A DNA stretch of 64,000 bases from Brachionus manjavacas (lineage: Eukaryota; Rotifera; Eurotatoria; Ploima; Brachionidae), in assembly GCA_019054805.1 (NCBI GenBank), contig JAHQIY010000021.1, positions 876,001 through 940,000 on the forward strand, read 5' to 3'. This document shows, piece by piece, positions 54,476 to 63,356 of the stretch. The translations under genes and the position numbers were made by a program. The notes below the pieces were generated by a model, which searched no databases, was not told where the DNA came from, and saw nothing but the letters and a program-made list of their open reading frames with translations. Numbering within the stretch: position 1 is the first letter of the stretch; every line of letters starts with the position of its first letter.

Positions 54476-55540
54476 ATGGATAAGTTAAAAGCACTAGAAA
54501 GTGCATTGTTGCAAATAGAGCGTACTTTTGGTAAAGGGTCTGCTATGAAATTGGGCTCTAACAATAGCAAGGTAGATTTAGAAGTTATACCTTCGGGTTC
54601 TTTAGGTATAGATTTAGCTTTAGGGGTTATGGGTTTTCCTAAAGGTAGAATTGTAGAAATATACGGAAACGAAAGCTCTGGTAAAACTACTTTGGCTTTG
54701 CATGCAGTGGCCGAAGCACAAAAAAAAGGTGGAGTGTGTGCATTTGTAGATGCCGAACATGCTTTGGATCCATCTTATGCTAAAAAATTAGGAGTAAACC
54801 TAGACGAACTTGTAGTTTCGCAACCAGATTCTGGCGAACAAGCTTTAGAAATTGCAGATACTTTAGTACGTTCTGGCGGGGTAGATGTATTGGTTGTAGA
54901 TTCGGTGGCTGCTTTAGTACCTAAAGCAGAGCTAGAAGGAGAAATGGGTGATTCGCATATGGGTTTGCAGGCTAGGTTAATGTCGCAAGCTTTAAGAAAA
55001 TTAACGGCCTCGGTTTCTAAATCTAACACTTTAATTATTTTTATTAATCAAATACGTATGAAAATTGGCGTTATGTTTGGTAACCCAGAAACTACAACTG
55101 GCGGTAATGCTTTAAAGTTTTATGCATCTGTTAGGTTAGAAGTAAGAAGATCTAGCCCTATTAAAGATGGCGATGAAATTATTGGTAATACCACGGTGGT
55201 TAAAGTAGTAAAAAATAAAGTTGCCCCGCCTTTTAGGGTTGCAGAGTTTGATATTATGTATGGTAAAGGAATTTCTAGAGCTAGCGAAGTAGTAGACTTA
55301 GGCGTAAAAGCAGGTATTATAGACAAAGCGGGCTCTTGGTTTGCCTATAATAACGATAAACTAGGGCAAGGTAAAGAAAAAGTAAAAGACTTTTTAATTA
55401 ACAACCCTGCTATTATGAAAGAAATTGAAGAAAAAATTTTAAAAAACGCTAACAAAGTAGAAGAAGCTATGCTAAACACTAGCCCTGTAGTTAAAGATGC
55501 CGAGCCAGTTGCAGAAAAACCAACAACTAGTAAAAAATAA
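54476..55540 (+). CDS. recA: Recombinase RecA
   Basis: 354 residues. RecA forms filaments on single-stranded DNA, exchanges strands and promotes LexA cleavage. The Walker A motif is G-N-E-S-S-G-K-T-T (64-72; the usual second residue is Pro), and the [10 protein letters not shown] segment and L2 loop [15 protein letters not shown] are intact. The acidic C-terminal tail is present. AAGGAG lies before the ATG. It is 21 bp after cckA in the same direction and probably co-transcribed. No LexA box is visible upstream. Confidence 0.98.
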   Translation: MDKLKALESALLQIERTFGKGSAMKLGSNNSKVDLEVIPSGSLGIDLALGVMGFPKGRIVEIYGNESSGKTTLALHAVAEAQKKGGVCAFVDAEHALDPSYAKKLGVNLDELVVSQPDSGEQALEIADTLVRSGGVDVLVVDSVAALVPKAELEGEMGDSHMGLQARLMSQALRKLTASVSKSNTLIIFINQIRMKIGVMFGNPETTTGGNALKFYASVRLEVRRSSPIKDGDEIIGNTTVVKVVKNKVAPPFRVAEFDIMYGKGISRASEVVDLGVKAGIIDKAGSWFAYNNDKLGQGKEKVKDFLINNPAIMKEIEEKILKNANKVEEAMLNTSPVVKDAEPVAEKPTTSKK

Positions 55541-55660
55541 ATAGCAATATTGTAAAATTTATGTTGCTAATTTATAAATAATTGTGTAAAATGTATAATG
55601 TAACTTATTATAAGTAATGTTATTTTTGTTGCTTATATGTTTTACACTTCCCATTAAAAT

Positions 55661-55737
55661 GGGTCTGTAGCTCAGCTGGTTAGAGCAGGCCGCTCATAAC
55701 GGTCTGGTCGGGGGTTCAAGTCCCTCCGGACCCACCA
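55661..55737 (+). tRNA. tRNA with CAU anticodon (Ile2 or elongator Met)
   Basis: Full cloverleaf with acceptor stem GGGTCTG (55661-55667) pairing with CGGACCC, anticodon CAT at 55695-55697, discriminator A and encoded CCA at 55735-55737. It is not initiator tRNA-fMet: the acceptor is fully paired and the three G-C pairs of the initiator anticodon stem are absent. The body resembles alphaproteobacterial tRNA-Ile2, in which C34 is changed to lysidine so that it reads AUA, but elongator Met cannot be ruled out. Confidence 0.93.
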
Positions 55738-55767
55738 TTTACTTTAAAATTCAAAAAAAATTATAAT
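55738..55767 (+). promoter_or_regulatory. Promoter of the structured RNA gene
   Basis: TTTACT at 55738-55743, an 18-bp spacer and a consensus TATAAT at 55762-55767. Transcription would start near 55774-55778, 4-8 bases before the closing stem of the RNA. Confidence 0.55.
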
Positions 55768-55774
55768 ATTATTT

Positions 55775-56035
55775 ATAGCATAGCAGTAGTGTTTGTGCTG
55801 TACAACAACGTATTGTTAGGTGTTTGCTTAATACGTACTTGTTTAGTGCTAATGGGCAATACTTGTAAAGTATAGTGTGTTAGTGCTTAGTTGTAAATAA
55901 AAGTTGTTATAAGCTAGCGTAATGGCAATTGTAAGCAATAAGCATAGTGGGGCTTGTTTAAACTTTTATGTACTGCTTTAGTTTAAAAATTGTTGGGTAT
56001 AAAAAAACAGATAATTGTTAGTTATCTGTTTTTTT
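55775..56035 (+). ncRNA. Structured non-coding RNA, possibly 6S RNA
   Basis: The stretch has no coding frame of note but is less AT-rich than other gaps. AGCAGTA (55782-55788) pairs with TACTGCT (55971-55977) and closes a unit of about 196 bases. Inside, TGTGCT (55794-55799) pairs with AGCATA (55941-55946), GCTTA with TAAGC (near 55830 and 55912), and GTGCTAA with TTAGTGC around an apical ATACTT/AAGTAT hairpin (about 55859-55873). A large one-sided loop (55947-55958) lies above the closing stem. This rod with a central bubble is the shape of 6S RNA, the sigma-70 polymerase regulator. A consensus -10 precedes it and a strong terminator follows. An alternative local stem ACGTATT/AATACGT exists. 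The family is inferred from shape only. Confidence 0.5.
56001..56035. terminator. Bidirectional Rho-independent terminator
   Basis: A 14-bp perfect stem (AAAAAAACAGATAA at 56001-56014, TTATCTGTTTTTTT at 56022-56035) with a 7-base loop. With A and T runs on both sides it can stop the structured RNA on the plus strand and the cyclophilin gene on the minus strand. Confidence 0.85.
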
Positions 56036-56055
56036 GTTTTAACTTGGCAAAAGAA

Positions 56056-57132
56056 TTAATTAGCCACAGGATTAGGGTTTGTGGTAGGGGTTGTTGTAGA
56101 AGATACTTCTGGTGTAGTTTTATTGTCTTCTTCTACCGCAGGTGCTTCTGCATTAATATCATCTACCTTGGTTGCTTCTAAAGTTTCGTTTAGCTTTTTA
56201 GCTTCAATTTCATCTTTAATTTTTTGCAACTCTTCTAATTTAGCTTGCTCTTCTAGTTCTTTTTGTTTTTGCAATTCTTGTTGCTGTTCTTCTAAGGCTT
56301 TTTGCTCTTCTAAAGCTTTAGCTTGTTCTTCTAAAAAGTTTCTATTTTCTTTACGATCATCTGTTGTAGATTGTTGCGAGTTATTAGCTTGCGACAACAG
56401 GTTCATTTTTATAATAGGAATAGGCCTGTTTAAATCACCTTCTTGGTTAATAGTTCCGCTAAGGCTTTCTAGGTAATCTATACCAGAAATAACTTTAGCA
56501 AAAATTGTAGATGTACCGTTTAACCATTCAAAATTATTAAAGGTAATAAAAAATTGATTAGCCTCGCCAAATTCTGTACCATTATTTGCCATAGCAACCA
56601 TACCTCTGGAAAAAGTTAAGTTATTTTCTTCTTTTTTTCTAGGTTCTACAGATATACCGTATCTACTGTTGCTGGGGTCTCCTGCTTGTAAAATGTAATT
56701 AGGTATAATTCTAAAAATATCGGTATTGTTGTAAAAGCCAGAATTAACTAAGTTTTGAAAAGCTTGTACAGTATTAGGGGCTTTATCTGGAAAAAGTTGT
56801 AATAATATGGTGGCGTCTTCTAAATATACTGCCACGTAATTATCTGGATTTTGTATAACATCTTGTACTATTTCTGCAGGTAAAGATTCTATAATGTCTT
56901 CGCCGTATATGTTAGTATCGTAAAATATAGAGTAATTATTGTTAATTTTTTGCTCTAATTCTTGTTTTAGTTCTTCTCTGGTTTTAGGTTTTGGTGTGCT
57001 GTTTTCTCCTACCACCACTGTTTGTAATTCTTTAGAGGTTTCTTCTGGGTTTGGCTGGTTGTCTTCTGCAAAAATATTGCTAAAAAGCAATACACTAAAA
57101 GCCAATGCAAGATATATTTTATTGTTTTTCAT
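56056..57132 (-). CDS. Secreted cyclophilin-type peptidyl-prolyl isomerase with C-terminal coiled coil
   Basis: 358 residues. A signal peptide (about 1-22, ending I-F-A) leads to a 70-residue acidic region. A cyclophilin domain (about 95-250) follows, with I-F-R-I-I-P-N-Y-I-L-Q-A-G-D-P (keeping the catalytic Arg), Q-F-F-I-T-F and W-L-N-G-T-S-T-I-F-A-K-V. The usual His in the last motif is replaced by Ser. Residues about 265-325 are a Glu/Gln/Lys-rich coiled coil, then a Thr/Pro-rich tail. It probably works as a periplasmic folding catalyst or scaffold. The coiled-coil tail is not standard for PpiA or PpiB. The gene is transcribed towards the shared terminator. Confidence 0.8.
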   Translation of the reverse strand: MKNNKIYLALAFSVLLFSNIFAEDNQPNPEETSKELQTVVVGENSTPKPKTREELKQELEQKINNNYSIFYDTNIYGEDIIESLPAEIVQDVIQNPDNYVAVYLEDATILLQLFPDKAPNTVQAFQNLVNSGFYNNTDIFRIIPNYILQAGDPSNSRYGISVEPRKKEENNLTFSRGMVAMANNGTEFGEANQFFITFNNFEWLNGTSTIFAKVISGIDYLESLSGTINQEGDLNRPIPIIKMNLLSQANNSQQSTTDDRKENRNFLEEQAKALEEQKALEEQQQELQKQKELEEQAKLEELQKIKDEIEAKKLNETLEATKVDDINAEAPAVEEDNKTTPEVSSTTTPTTNPNPVAN

Positions 57133-57302
57133 AATTTTATTTAAATAAACTTAACTATTAATAATTTTTAATACTAATTATAATTATACATTAAAAATAA
57201 AAAAACATAAATTAATATTTAGCAATGTAATATAAATTAAAATGTTTTTATATATTTTTTATATTGTAAACGCTTTAAATAGGCGTATTTAACAATTTTA
57301 TG

Positions 57303-57331
57303 TTGCATATTTATATTATAAAAACTATACT
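57303..57331 (+). promoter_or_regulatory. Promoter of pyk
   Basis: TTGCAT at 57303-57308, a 17-bp spacer and TATACT at 57326-57331; a perfect TATAAT overlaps it at 57331-57336. The start point would be near 57338, at the edge of the palindrome. The rest of the 313-bp gap (57133-57445) shows no other feature that I can support. Confidence 0.5.
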
Positions 57332-57340
57332 ATAATAGTA

Positions 57341-57360
57341 TTAACTTAATGTTAAGTTAA
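57341..57360. promoter_or_regulatory. Operator-like perfect inverted repeat with two CtrA-type boxes
   Basis: TTAACTTAA-TG-TTAAGTTAA is a perfect 9-bp inverted repeat with a 2-bp spacer. It contains two overlapping copies of TTAA-N7-TTAA, the CtrA recognition pattern. It lies immediately downstream of the predicted -10, where a bound protein would block transcription. Confidence 0.5.
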
Positions 57361-57445
57361 GTATTGTTTTATAAACCAAGTGTTGTAATTTTAGGTATAC
57401 TTAGCTTAAATAGTTTTAACAATAACATAAAGAAGACCATTACCC

Positions 57446-58891
57446 ATGAAAAATAAAGCAGATAAAAGAGTTAGAATTGTATCTACACTAGGCCCAGCCA
57501 CAAGATCTTTAGAAATGATAGAAAAATTATTACTAAATGGTGTAAATGTTTTTAGATTAAACTTTAGCCACTCAGAACATCACGAGCATTTAGAAACTTA
57601 CAACAATGTTAGAGAAGCCGCTAAAAAGCACAATACATCGGTAGGTGTATTAGCAGATATGCAGGGGCCAAAATTAAGAGTAGGTAAATTTAAAAACGAT
57701 AAAGCCACTTTACAAGCGGGGCAAACTTTTATTTTAGATTTAAAAGACGACTTAGGTGATGAAAACCGTGTTAAATTACCACATAAAGAAATTTTTGCCG
57801 CCCTAAAAGGTAACGATGTACTTTTAGTAGATGATGGTAAAATAAGATTAGAAGTAGAAGAATTTGGCGAAGATTACGCTAAAACCAAAGTTGTTGTTGG
57901 TGGCGTTATTTCTAATTCTAAGGGGGTTAATTTTCCTTCTGGTATTTTGCAGTTATCTATATTAACCGAAAAAGATTTAAAAGATTTAGAATTTGCTTTA
58001 TCTTTAGGGGTAGATTACATTGGTTTGTCTTTTATTCAAACAGCAGAAGATGTTATTAGGGCTAAAGAAATTATTAAAGGCAGAGCCAAGGTGGTTTCTA
58101 AAATAGAAAAGCCTTCTGCTTTGCAATTTTTAGCAGGTATAGTTAAAGAGTCCGACGGTATTATGGTTGCCCGTGGTGATTTAGGGGTAGAAGTACCTGT
58201 AGAAACTGTGCCAGTAGTGCAAAAACAAATTATTAAAGAATGTATTAAACACAATAAGCCAGTTATTGTAGCAACGCAAATGTTAGATTCTATGACTAAC
58301 CTACCAGTACCTACCAGAGCAGAAGCATCGGACGTAGCTAATGCCGTGTACGATGGTGCCGACGCCGTTATGCTTTCTGGTGAAACTACAGTGGGCTTAT
58401 ACCCTGTAGAAACCGTGCAAACTATGGCCAGAATTATTAATAGCGTAGAAGTAGATGAAGAATATTGGGATAAAATTAAAGCCAGAAAGCAATCTGCTTA
58501 TCAACAACATTTTTCTGCCCCTAAAACTAGTATTGGTTTATCTATTAGTTATATGGCAAACCAAATTAGCGAAATGGTAGGGGCTAAGGTTATAGTTGCG
58601 TATTCTTACCATGGTACTACTATTAACCGTATTAGTCATCAACGCCCTAAGGTTAAAATTTTAGGCGTAACCGATAACCCGCAATTGTTAAATCAATCTT
58701 GTTTAAACTGGGGTGTGCAATCTGTACTTATAGAAAAAGCAACTTCTTTTTCTGAAGTGGTGCAATTTGCCAGTGGTTGGTTAAAAGAAAATGGCTGGGT
58801 TGTAGCAGGAGACAGAATTGTAGTTGTGGCCTCGGTTCCTATTAACGAGGGCGGGCCTTGTAATTCTTTAAAAGTAGAAGAAATACAGTAA
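57446..58891 (+). CDS. pyk: Pyruvate kinase
   Basis: 481 residues, normal length. The enzyme makes pyruvate and ATP from phosphoenolpyruvate and ADP. Conserved motifs are T-L-G-P-A-T-R near the start, N-F-S-H-x-x-H-E-x-H, the D-x-Q-G-P-K-L-R strand and the active-site signature S-K-I-E-K-P around residue 215. M-V-A-R-G-D-L-G-V-E and A-T-Q-M-L-D-S-M follow. The C-terminal allosteric domain is present. AAGA precedes the ATG. Its promoter carries the CtrA-like palindrome, so expression may follow the cell cycle; this is inference. Confidence 0.96.
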   Translation: MKNKADKRVRIVSTLGPATRSLEMIEKLLLNGVNVFRLNFSHSEHHEHLETYNNVREAAKKHNTSVGVLADMQGPKLRVGKFKNDKATLQAGQTFILDLKDDLGDENRVKLPHKEIFAALKGNDVLLVDDGKIRLEVEEFGEDYAKTKVVVGGVISNSKGVNFPSGILQLSILTEKDLKDLEFALSLGVDYIGLSFIQTAEDVIRAKEIIKGRAKVVSKIEKPSALQFLAGIVKESDGIMVARGDLGVEVPVETVPVVQKQIIKECIKHNKPVIVATQMLDSMTNLPVPTRAEASDVANAVYDGADAVMLSGETTVGLYPVETVQTMARIINSVEVDEEYWDKIKARKQSAYQQHFSAPKTSIGLSISYMANQISEMVGAKVIVAYSYHGTTINRISHQRPKVKILGVTDNPQLLNQSCLNWGVQSVLIEKATSFSEVVQFASGWLKENGWVVAGDRIVVVASVPINEGGPCNSLKVEEIQ

Positions 58892-58939
58892 ACATAATAA
58901 ATAGCAATATAAATTAAATAACTTTAGGAATGTTTGTTA

Positions 58940-60256
58940 ATGAGTAATGTTGAAAAAAAAGCGTTTTACAAAAAACCACTATTTTATGTAACGCTAGCCT
59001 TTATTTTATTTTTAGGGTTAATAATTATGCCTAGTAAAAATAATTATAACCAAGCCAGCAAAAACAGTGCAGTTAACGTAAATGCTAACGCAAGTAATAC
59101 CGCAAAAGATAATGCAAAAACTACAAACAATGCAGATAATACCGTTACACAGCCAACAGCTAAAGCAAATGCTAACACTAATGCTAGCGATTCGTCTGCT
59201 AATTCTTCTTCTAATAACTTAAGCAGTGCTTCTGGTAAACCCACAAAAACTACTAATGTAAATATTATTAAAGTGGTTAACACCAACTATACTATTTTAG
59301 ATAGTGTGGTTGGCGTGGTAGATAGCCAAAACACAACTAAAGTATCTGCAGAAAGCAGTGGCGTAATTGCGGTTGTAAAAGTAAACGAAGGCGATAAAGT
59401 TACTAAAAACCAAGTAGTTGCGGTGTTGCAAAATAAAGAACTGGTTAATCAAAAGCAATCTTTACTTGCAGATATAGATGATATGGTTGCAAAAATTAAG
59501 CAACAAGAAAAAAACCTACAGCGTTACGAGTCTTTATTGCAAGAAGGTTTTGCATCTGAAGTAGAAGTAGAGCAAGCTAGGTTAGATGTAAATACACTAA
59601 AGCAAAAGTTGGTTTCTTTGCAAGTTGCTTTAAAAAATAACGCTATTCAGCAAAATAAACTAATGGTTAGGGCAACTGCTACAGGCGTGGTTAAAACCAA
59701 AAAAGTAGAAGAAGGCGATTTTATTGGCACTGGCGGAGTGGTGGTAGAGTTAATAGATACTAACAATTTAAAAGTTACGGCAGGGGTTTCGTTTGATTCT
59801 GCTAAGTACATTAAAGTTGGTAGTACGGTAAATATTTTTAGTTTAACCGATAATAATAAACTAACCAGCGGTATAGTAAAGTTGGTTAAGCCAGAAATTG
59901 ATAATGTTACTAAAACTTCGCAAGTGCAGGTTAATTTTAAAAACACTAATGGCGGTATTAAAGTGGGCGGTACGGTTAAGTTAAATTTACCGTTGCAAAC
60001 TATAAAAAATGCAGTGTTGCTACCAGCCAGAGCCGTAATTTTAAGACCAGCAGGCTATGTGGTTTATGTGTTATCTAAATCACGTAAAGATTTAGGTAAA
60101 AATATTTACGAAGTAACCGAGCAATTAGTAAGTGTAGAAGAAGTTGAGAATGGAATTTATTTAGAAAACTCTGGTAATTTAGTACCTAATAGCTTAATAG
60201 TGCTAGAAGGTGCTGGTTTTTTAACAAATAATGCGTTAGTAAAAGTAAGCGAGTAA
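58940..60256 (+). CDS. RND efflux periplasmic membrane fusion protein (HlyD/AcrA family)
   Basis: 438 residues from the ATG at 58940 (AGGA upstream); an in-frame TTG lies two codons earlier. A single N-terminal membrane anchor (about 12-30) is followed by a 70-residue Asn/Thr/Ser/Ala-rich linker. A lipoyl-like domain split by a coiled-coil hairpin (about 160-230, with Q-K-Q-S-L-L-A-D-I) comes next, then the beta-barrel and membrane-proximal domains. It bridges the inner-membrane RND pump to the TolC-like channel. It is 7 bp upstream of the pump gene. The linker makes it longer than usual. Confidence 0.88.
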   Translation: MSNVEKKAFYKKPLFYVTLAFILFLGLIIMPSKNNYNQASKNSAVNVNANASNTAKDNAKTTNNADNTVTQPTAKANANTNASDSSANSSSNNLSSASGKPTKTTNVNIIKVVNTNYTILDSVVGVVDSQNTTKVSAESSGVIAVVKVNEGDKVTKNQVVAVLQNKELVNQKQSLLADIDDMVAKIKQQEKNLQRYESLLQEGFASEVEVEQARLDVNTLKQKLVSLQVALKNNAIQQNKLMVRATATGVVKTKKVEEGDFIGTGGVVVELIDTNNLKVTAGVSFDSAKYIKVGSTVNIFSLTDNNKLTSGIVKLVKPEIDNVTKTSQVQVNFKNTNGGIKVGGTVKLNLPLQTIKNAVLLPARAVILRPAGYVVYVLSKSRKDLGKNIYEVTEQLVSVEEVENGIYLENSGNLVPNSLIVLEGAGFLTNNALVKVSE

Positions 60257-60263
60257 AAATACA

Positions 60264-63200
60264 ATGAATTTTCCTGAATTAGGTATAAACAGACACGTAA
60301 TGGCCGTAATGACGGCACTAGCTATTATTGCTTTTGGTTTAGTTAGTTGGACTAGAGTTGGTGTAGAAGAAACTCCAAATGTTGAGTTTCCTTATATTTC
60401 TGTGGTTACAACTTTACCGGGGGCAGATAGTGATATAATAGATAATCAAATAACATCTATTATGATTAATAATTTAAATGGTATTCCTGGATTAGACAAT
60501 ATTTCTGGGTATTCGTTAGATGGCGTAAGTAACGTTATTTTACAGTTTAACCTAAATAAAAATATAGATGTAGCTTTTAACGAAGTACAAGTTAAACTAA
60601 ACCGAGCAATAGCAAGATTACCCAACGAAGCTAATACGCCTGTAATAACTAAGGCTTCTGCTAATAGTGATCCATTTTTTACGCTAGTGTTATATGGCAA
60701 CAGAACCACAGAACAACTAAGTACTTATGCTAAAGATAATATTGTGCCTACGCTTTCTAACATAGATGGTGTTTCGGAAATAGTTATTTATGGCGAGCGT
60801 GAAACCTATGTATTAGTTACATTAGATACACAAAAAATGGCTAGCTATGCAGTAGGGGTAAACGATATTAGTAATGCTTTTGCTTCTTCACACATTCAGG
60901 TACCCGGTGGCGTGGTAGTTGGGGCAGATAATGAGTTTCCGTTAAAGCTAGACTTTGAGTATAGAACTTTAAAAGACTTAAGAGGTTTAGTTGTAAAGCA
61001 GTCTAATAACTCGTTTGTAAGATTACAAGATGTTGCAACTGTAGAATATGGTTCTAAACAAGAAAGTACGTATTCTTCGTTTTTAGATTTTGCCGATAAA
61101 AACCAAAAAGGCAACCGCATTACCATTGGGGTTACCAAGGTTGCGGGTTCTAATGCTTTTGATATAGAAAAAGCGTTAATAAGCAAACTAAATAGCAATA
61201 TAGAAACCGCCTTGCCTGCTGGGGTTAATTTACAGGTTGCTTCTAACGATGTAGATTTTATTAGAAATTCGGTAAATAGTTTGCAAAGCCATTTGGTAGA
61301 GGGCGTAATTATAACATCTTTAGTGGTGTTGCTAATTTTAGCTAATTTTAGGTCTACATTAATTATAGCTTTTTCTATACCAGTTTCGTTATTAGGTACA
61401 ATTGTGGTAATGTACGCTTTTGGCTATACTTTTAACGTTTTAACTTTACTAGCTTTGTTGCTACTAATAGGTGTTGTGGTAGATGATTCTATAATAGTGT
61501 TAGAAAATATTTATAAACGGCTAGAACACGGTGATTCTCCTAAAACGGCTGCTATTGTTGGTAGTAAGCAGGTTTTGTTTGCAGTTTTAGCCTCTACTAT
61601 TTCGTTAATTTCTATATTTGGGCCTGTGGTTTTTATGGGCGGTATAATAGGTAAGTTTTTTAAATCTTTTGCTGTTGTTGTAGTATTTGGGGTATTAATT
61701 TCTTACTTTGTATCTTTATATATTACGCCAATGTTGTGTTCTAGATATTTAAAATATACCGGCAATAAATTTGTGGTTTTTAGAATGCTAGAAGCCATGT
61801 TTGAAGCCATAGAAAATGTATATAGTAAATTTTTACGCTTTTTGTTTAAAGGCCATTGGGTAATTAAGTTAGGTATTGTTGTATCTGTATTTGTATTGGG
61901 TATTTATGTGGTAAAAAACTTTAGTGTACCTGTAGAGTTTGTGCCGCAAGAAGATTACTCTAGCGTAGCAATTAGAATTGAAACTCCGTATTCTAGCAAT
62001 TTAGATTATACTGTTAGTAAAATTAAAGAAGTAGAAAAGCTATTGTTAAATTACAAAGAAATTGAAAGTATTTCTAGCAGGGTAACCAGAGAAGTTAATA
62101 AAGCCAGAATAAGTGTTTCTATGGTGCCTATAGATAAACGCAGTGTTTCGCAAGATGAATTTGGCTTAATTTTACAAAAACAACTAAACAGTATTGTTGG
62201 TGCTACGGTTAGGGTTGGGGCTGGTAGGTCTTCTGGCGGGCCAGGTGGTGCAAAGGTTAGTATAATTTTGGCGGCTTCTAATTTAGATGAACTTTATAAG
62301 CAATCTAATAAATTAATAGATTTATACAAAGCCCAAGATTATGTAAACACAGTAGATTACAGCTTAACTCTTAGCCCACGTGTTAGTATGACAGTAAATA
62401 AAGAAGTTGCCAATACTGTAGGGTTATCTGCCGTTGAAGTAGCCCGTATGATTACCACCGTGGTTAACGGAGCCAAAGTAGGCGATTTTAACGAAAACGG
62501 AGCTAACACAAGGTACGAAGTTCGTTTGCAAGCTAACGAAGATAGTAAATCTTACGCAGGTAAATTAGCAGATTTATACATAGCAAAAAACAACAACTTA
62601 TATAAATTAAATAACTTTGTTAATGTTAGCCAGTATTTAGGTTATACATCTATTTACCGTGAAGGTTTGTTGTATTCTGCAACCATAGATATAGACCCAA
62701 AAACAGGGTTTGATACCGCTAGTAGTGCAGCTAAATCTTTAAAAATAGCGCAAGACAACCTACCATCTAATGTAGTTATTAAAACATCTGGTAATGCAAA
62801 AGATTTACAAGAAACTGTAGGTTATGTGTTTTTTGCCTTTGCGTTATCTATAGTGTTGCTATATATGGTGCTTGCAAGCCAGTTTAATTCGTATATTCAG
62901 CCTTTTGCGTTAATGATGCCGATTCCTTTAGCAATTTTTGGTGCGTGGTTTTCGTTATCAATTACTGGATATTCGTTAAATATTTATTCTATGATAGGTA
63001 TGATTTTGCTAGTAGGTTTAGTAGTAAAAAATTCTATATTGTTAATAGACTTAGCTAACGAACTAAGAGCAGAGGGCGAAAGTATAAAAGAAGCCCTAAT
63101 GCGTGCATGCCCACAACGTTTTAGGCCAATATTAATGACATCCCTAACCGTTATTTTAACAATGGTGCCGGCAATATTAGCCACAGGCGAAGGTTCGGTT

Positions 63201-63356
63201 TCTAGTGCTTCGTTATCTATGGTAGTTATAGGCGGAATGGCTTTTTCTACATTATTAACCTTAATAATTATTCCATTAATATACTTTTTAATAGAAAGCT
63301 TAAAGCAAACCATTATAAACAAATTTAAAAAGGTAGATAATACAAATGTTGCGTAA
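60264..63356 (+). CDS. RND-family multidrug efflux pump (inner membrane)
   Basis: 1030 residues, full length, twelve membrane helices in two repeats separated by large periplasmic loops. The start F-P-E-L-G-I-N-R-H-V-M-A-V-M-T is the typical first helix. The proton-relay pair Asp407-Asp408 lies in helix 4 (G-V-V-V-D-D-S-I-I-V-L-E-N). The second half holds Q-F-N-S-Y and the G-x-x-x-K-N-S-I-L helix-10 motif with its Lys. It drives export of hydrophobic compounds by proton motive force. Substrate is unknown. The protein sequence is closer to the short MexF/AcrB-related pumps of alphaproteobacteria than to heavy-metal CusA. The 3' end overlaps the TolC-like gene by 11 bp. Confidence 0.93.
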   Translation: MNFPELGINRHVMAVMTALAIIAFGLVSWTRVGVEETPNVEFPYISVVTTLPGADSDIIDNQITSIMINNLNGIPGLDNISGYSLDGVSNVILQFNLNKNIDVAFNEVQVKLNRAIARLPNEANTPVITKASANSDPFFTLVLYGNRTTEQLSTYAKDNIVPTLSNIDGVSEIVIYGERETYVLVTLDTQKMASYAVGVNDISNAFASSHIQVPGGVVVGADNEFPLKLDFEYRTLKDLRGLVVKQSNNSFVRLQDVATVEYGSKQESTYSSFLDFADKNQKGNRITIGVTKVAGSNAFDIEKALISKLNSNIETALPAGVNLQVASNDVDFIRNSVNSLQSHLVEGVIITSLVVLLILANFRSTLIIAFSIPVSLLGTIVVMYAFGYTFNVLTLLALLLLIGVVVDDSIIVLENIYKRLEHGDSPKTAAIVGSKQVLFAVLASTISLISIFGPVVFMGGIIGKFFKSFAVVVVFGVLISYFVSLYITPMLCSRYLKYTGNKFVVFRMLEAMFEAIENVYSKFLRFLFKGHWVIKLGIVVSVFVLGIYVVKNFSVPVEFVPQEDYSSVAIRIETPYSSNLDYTVSKIKEVEKLLLNYKEIESISSRVTREVNKARISVSMVPIDKRSVSQDEFGLILQKQLNSIVGATVRVGAGRSSGGPGGAKVSIILAASNLDELYKQSNKLIDLYKAQDYVNTVDYSLTLSPRVSMTVNKEVANTVGLSAVEVARMITTVVNGAKVGDFNENGANTRYEVRLQANEDSKSYAGKLADLYIAKNNNLYKLNNFVNVSQYLGYTSIYREGLLYSATIDIDPKTGFDTASSAAKSLKIAQDNLPSNVVIKTSGNAKDLQETVGYVFFAFALSIVLLYMVLASQFNSYIQPFALMMPIPLAIFGAWFSLSITGYSLNIYSMIGMILLVGLVVKNSILLIDLANELRAEGESIKEALMRACPQRFRPILMTSLTVILTMVPAILATGEGSVSSASLSMVVIGGMAFSTLLTLIIIPLIYFLIESLKQTIINKFKKVDNTNVA

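Noticed and set aside
54420-54476. LexA box before recA
   Set aside because: No GAAC-N7-GAAC or GTTC-N7-GTTC pattern is present in the short cckA-recA gap.
55775-56035. Structured RNA as tmRNA, RNase P RNA or SRP RNA
   Set aside because: No tRNA-like T arm or CCA end and no tag reading frame was found, no GAAAGTCC-type RNase P core, and no SRP GGAA tetraloop motif. Shape fits 6S better, but even that is unproved.
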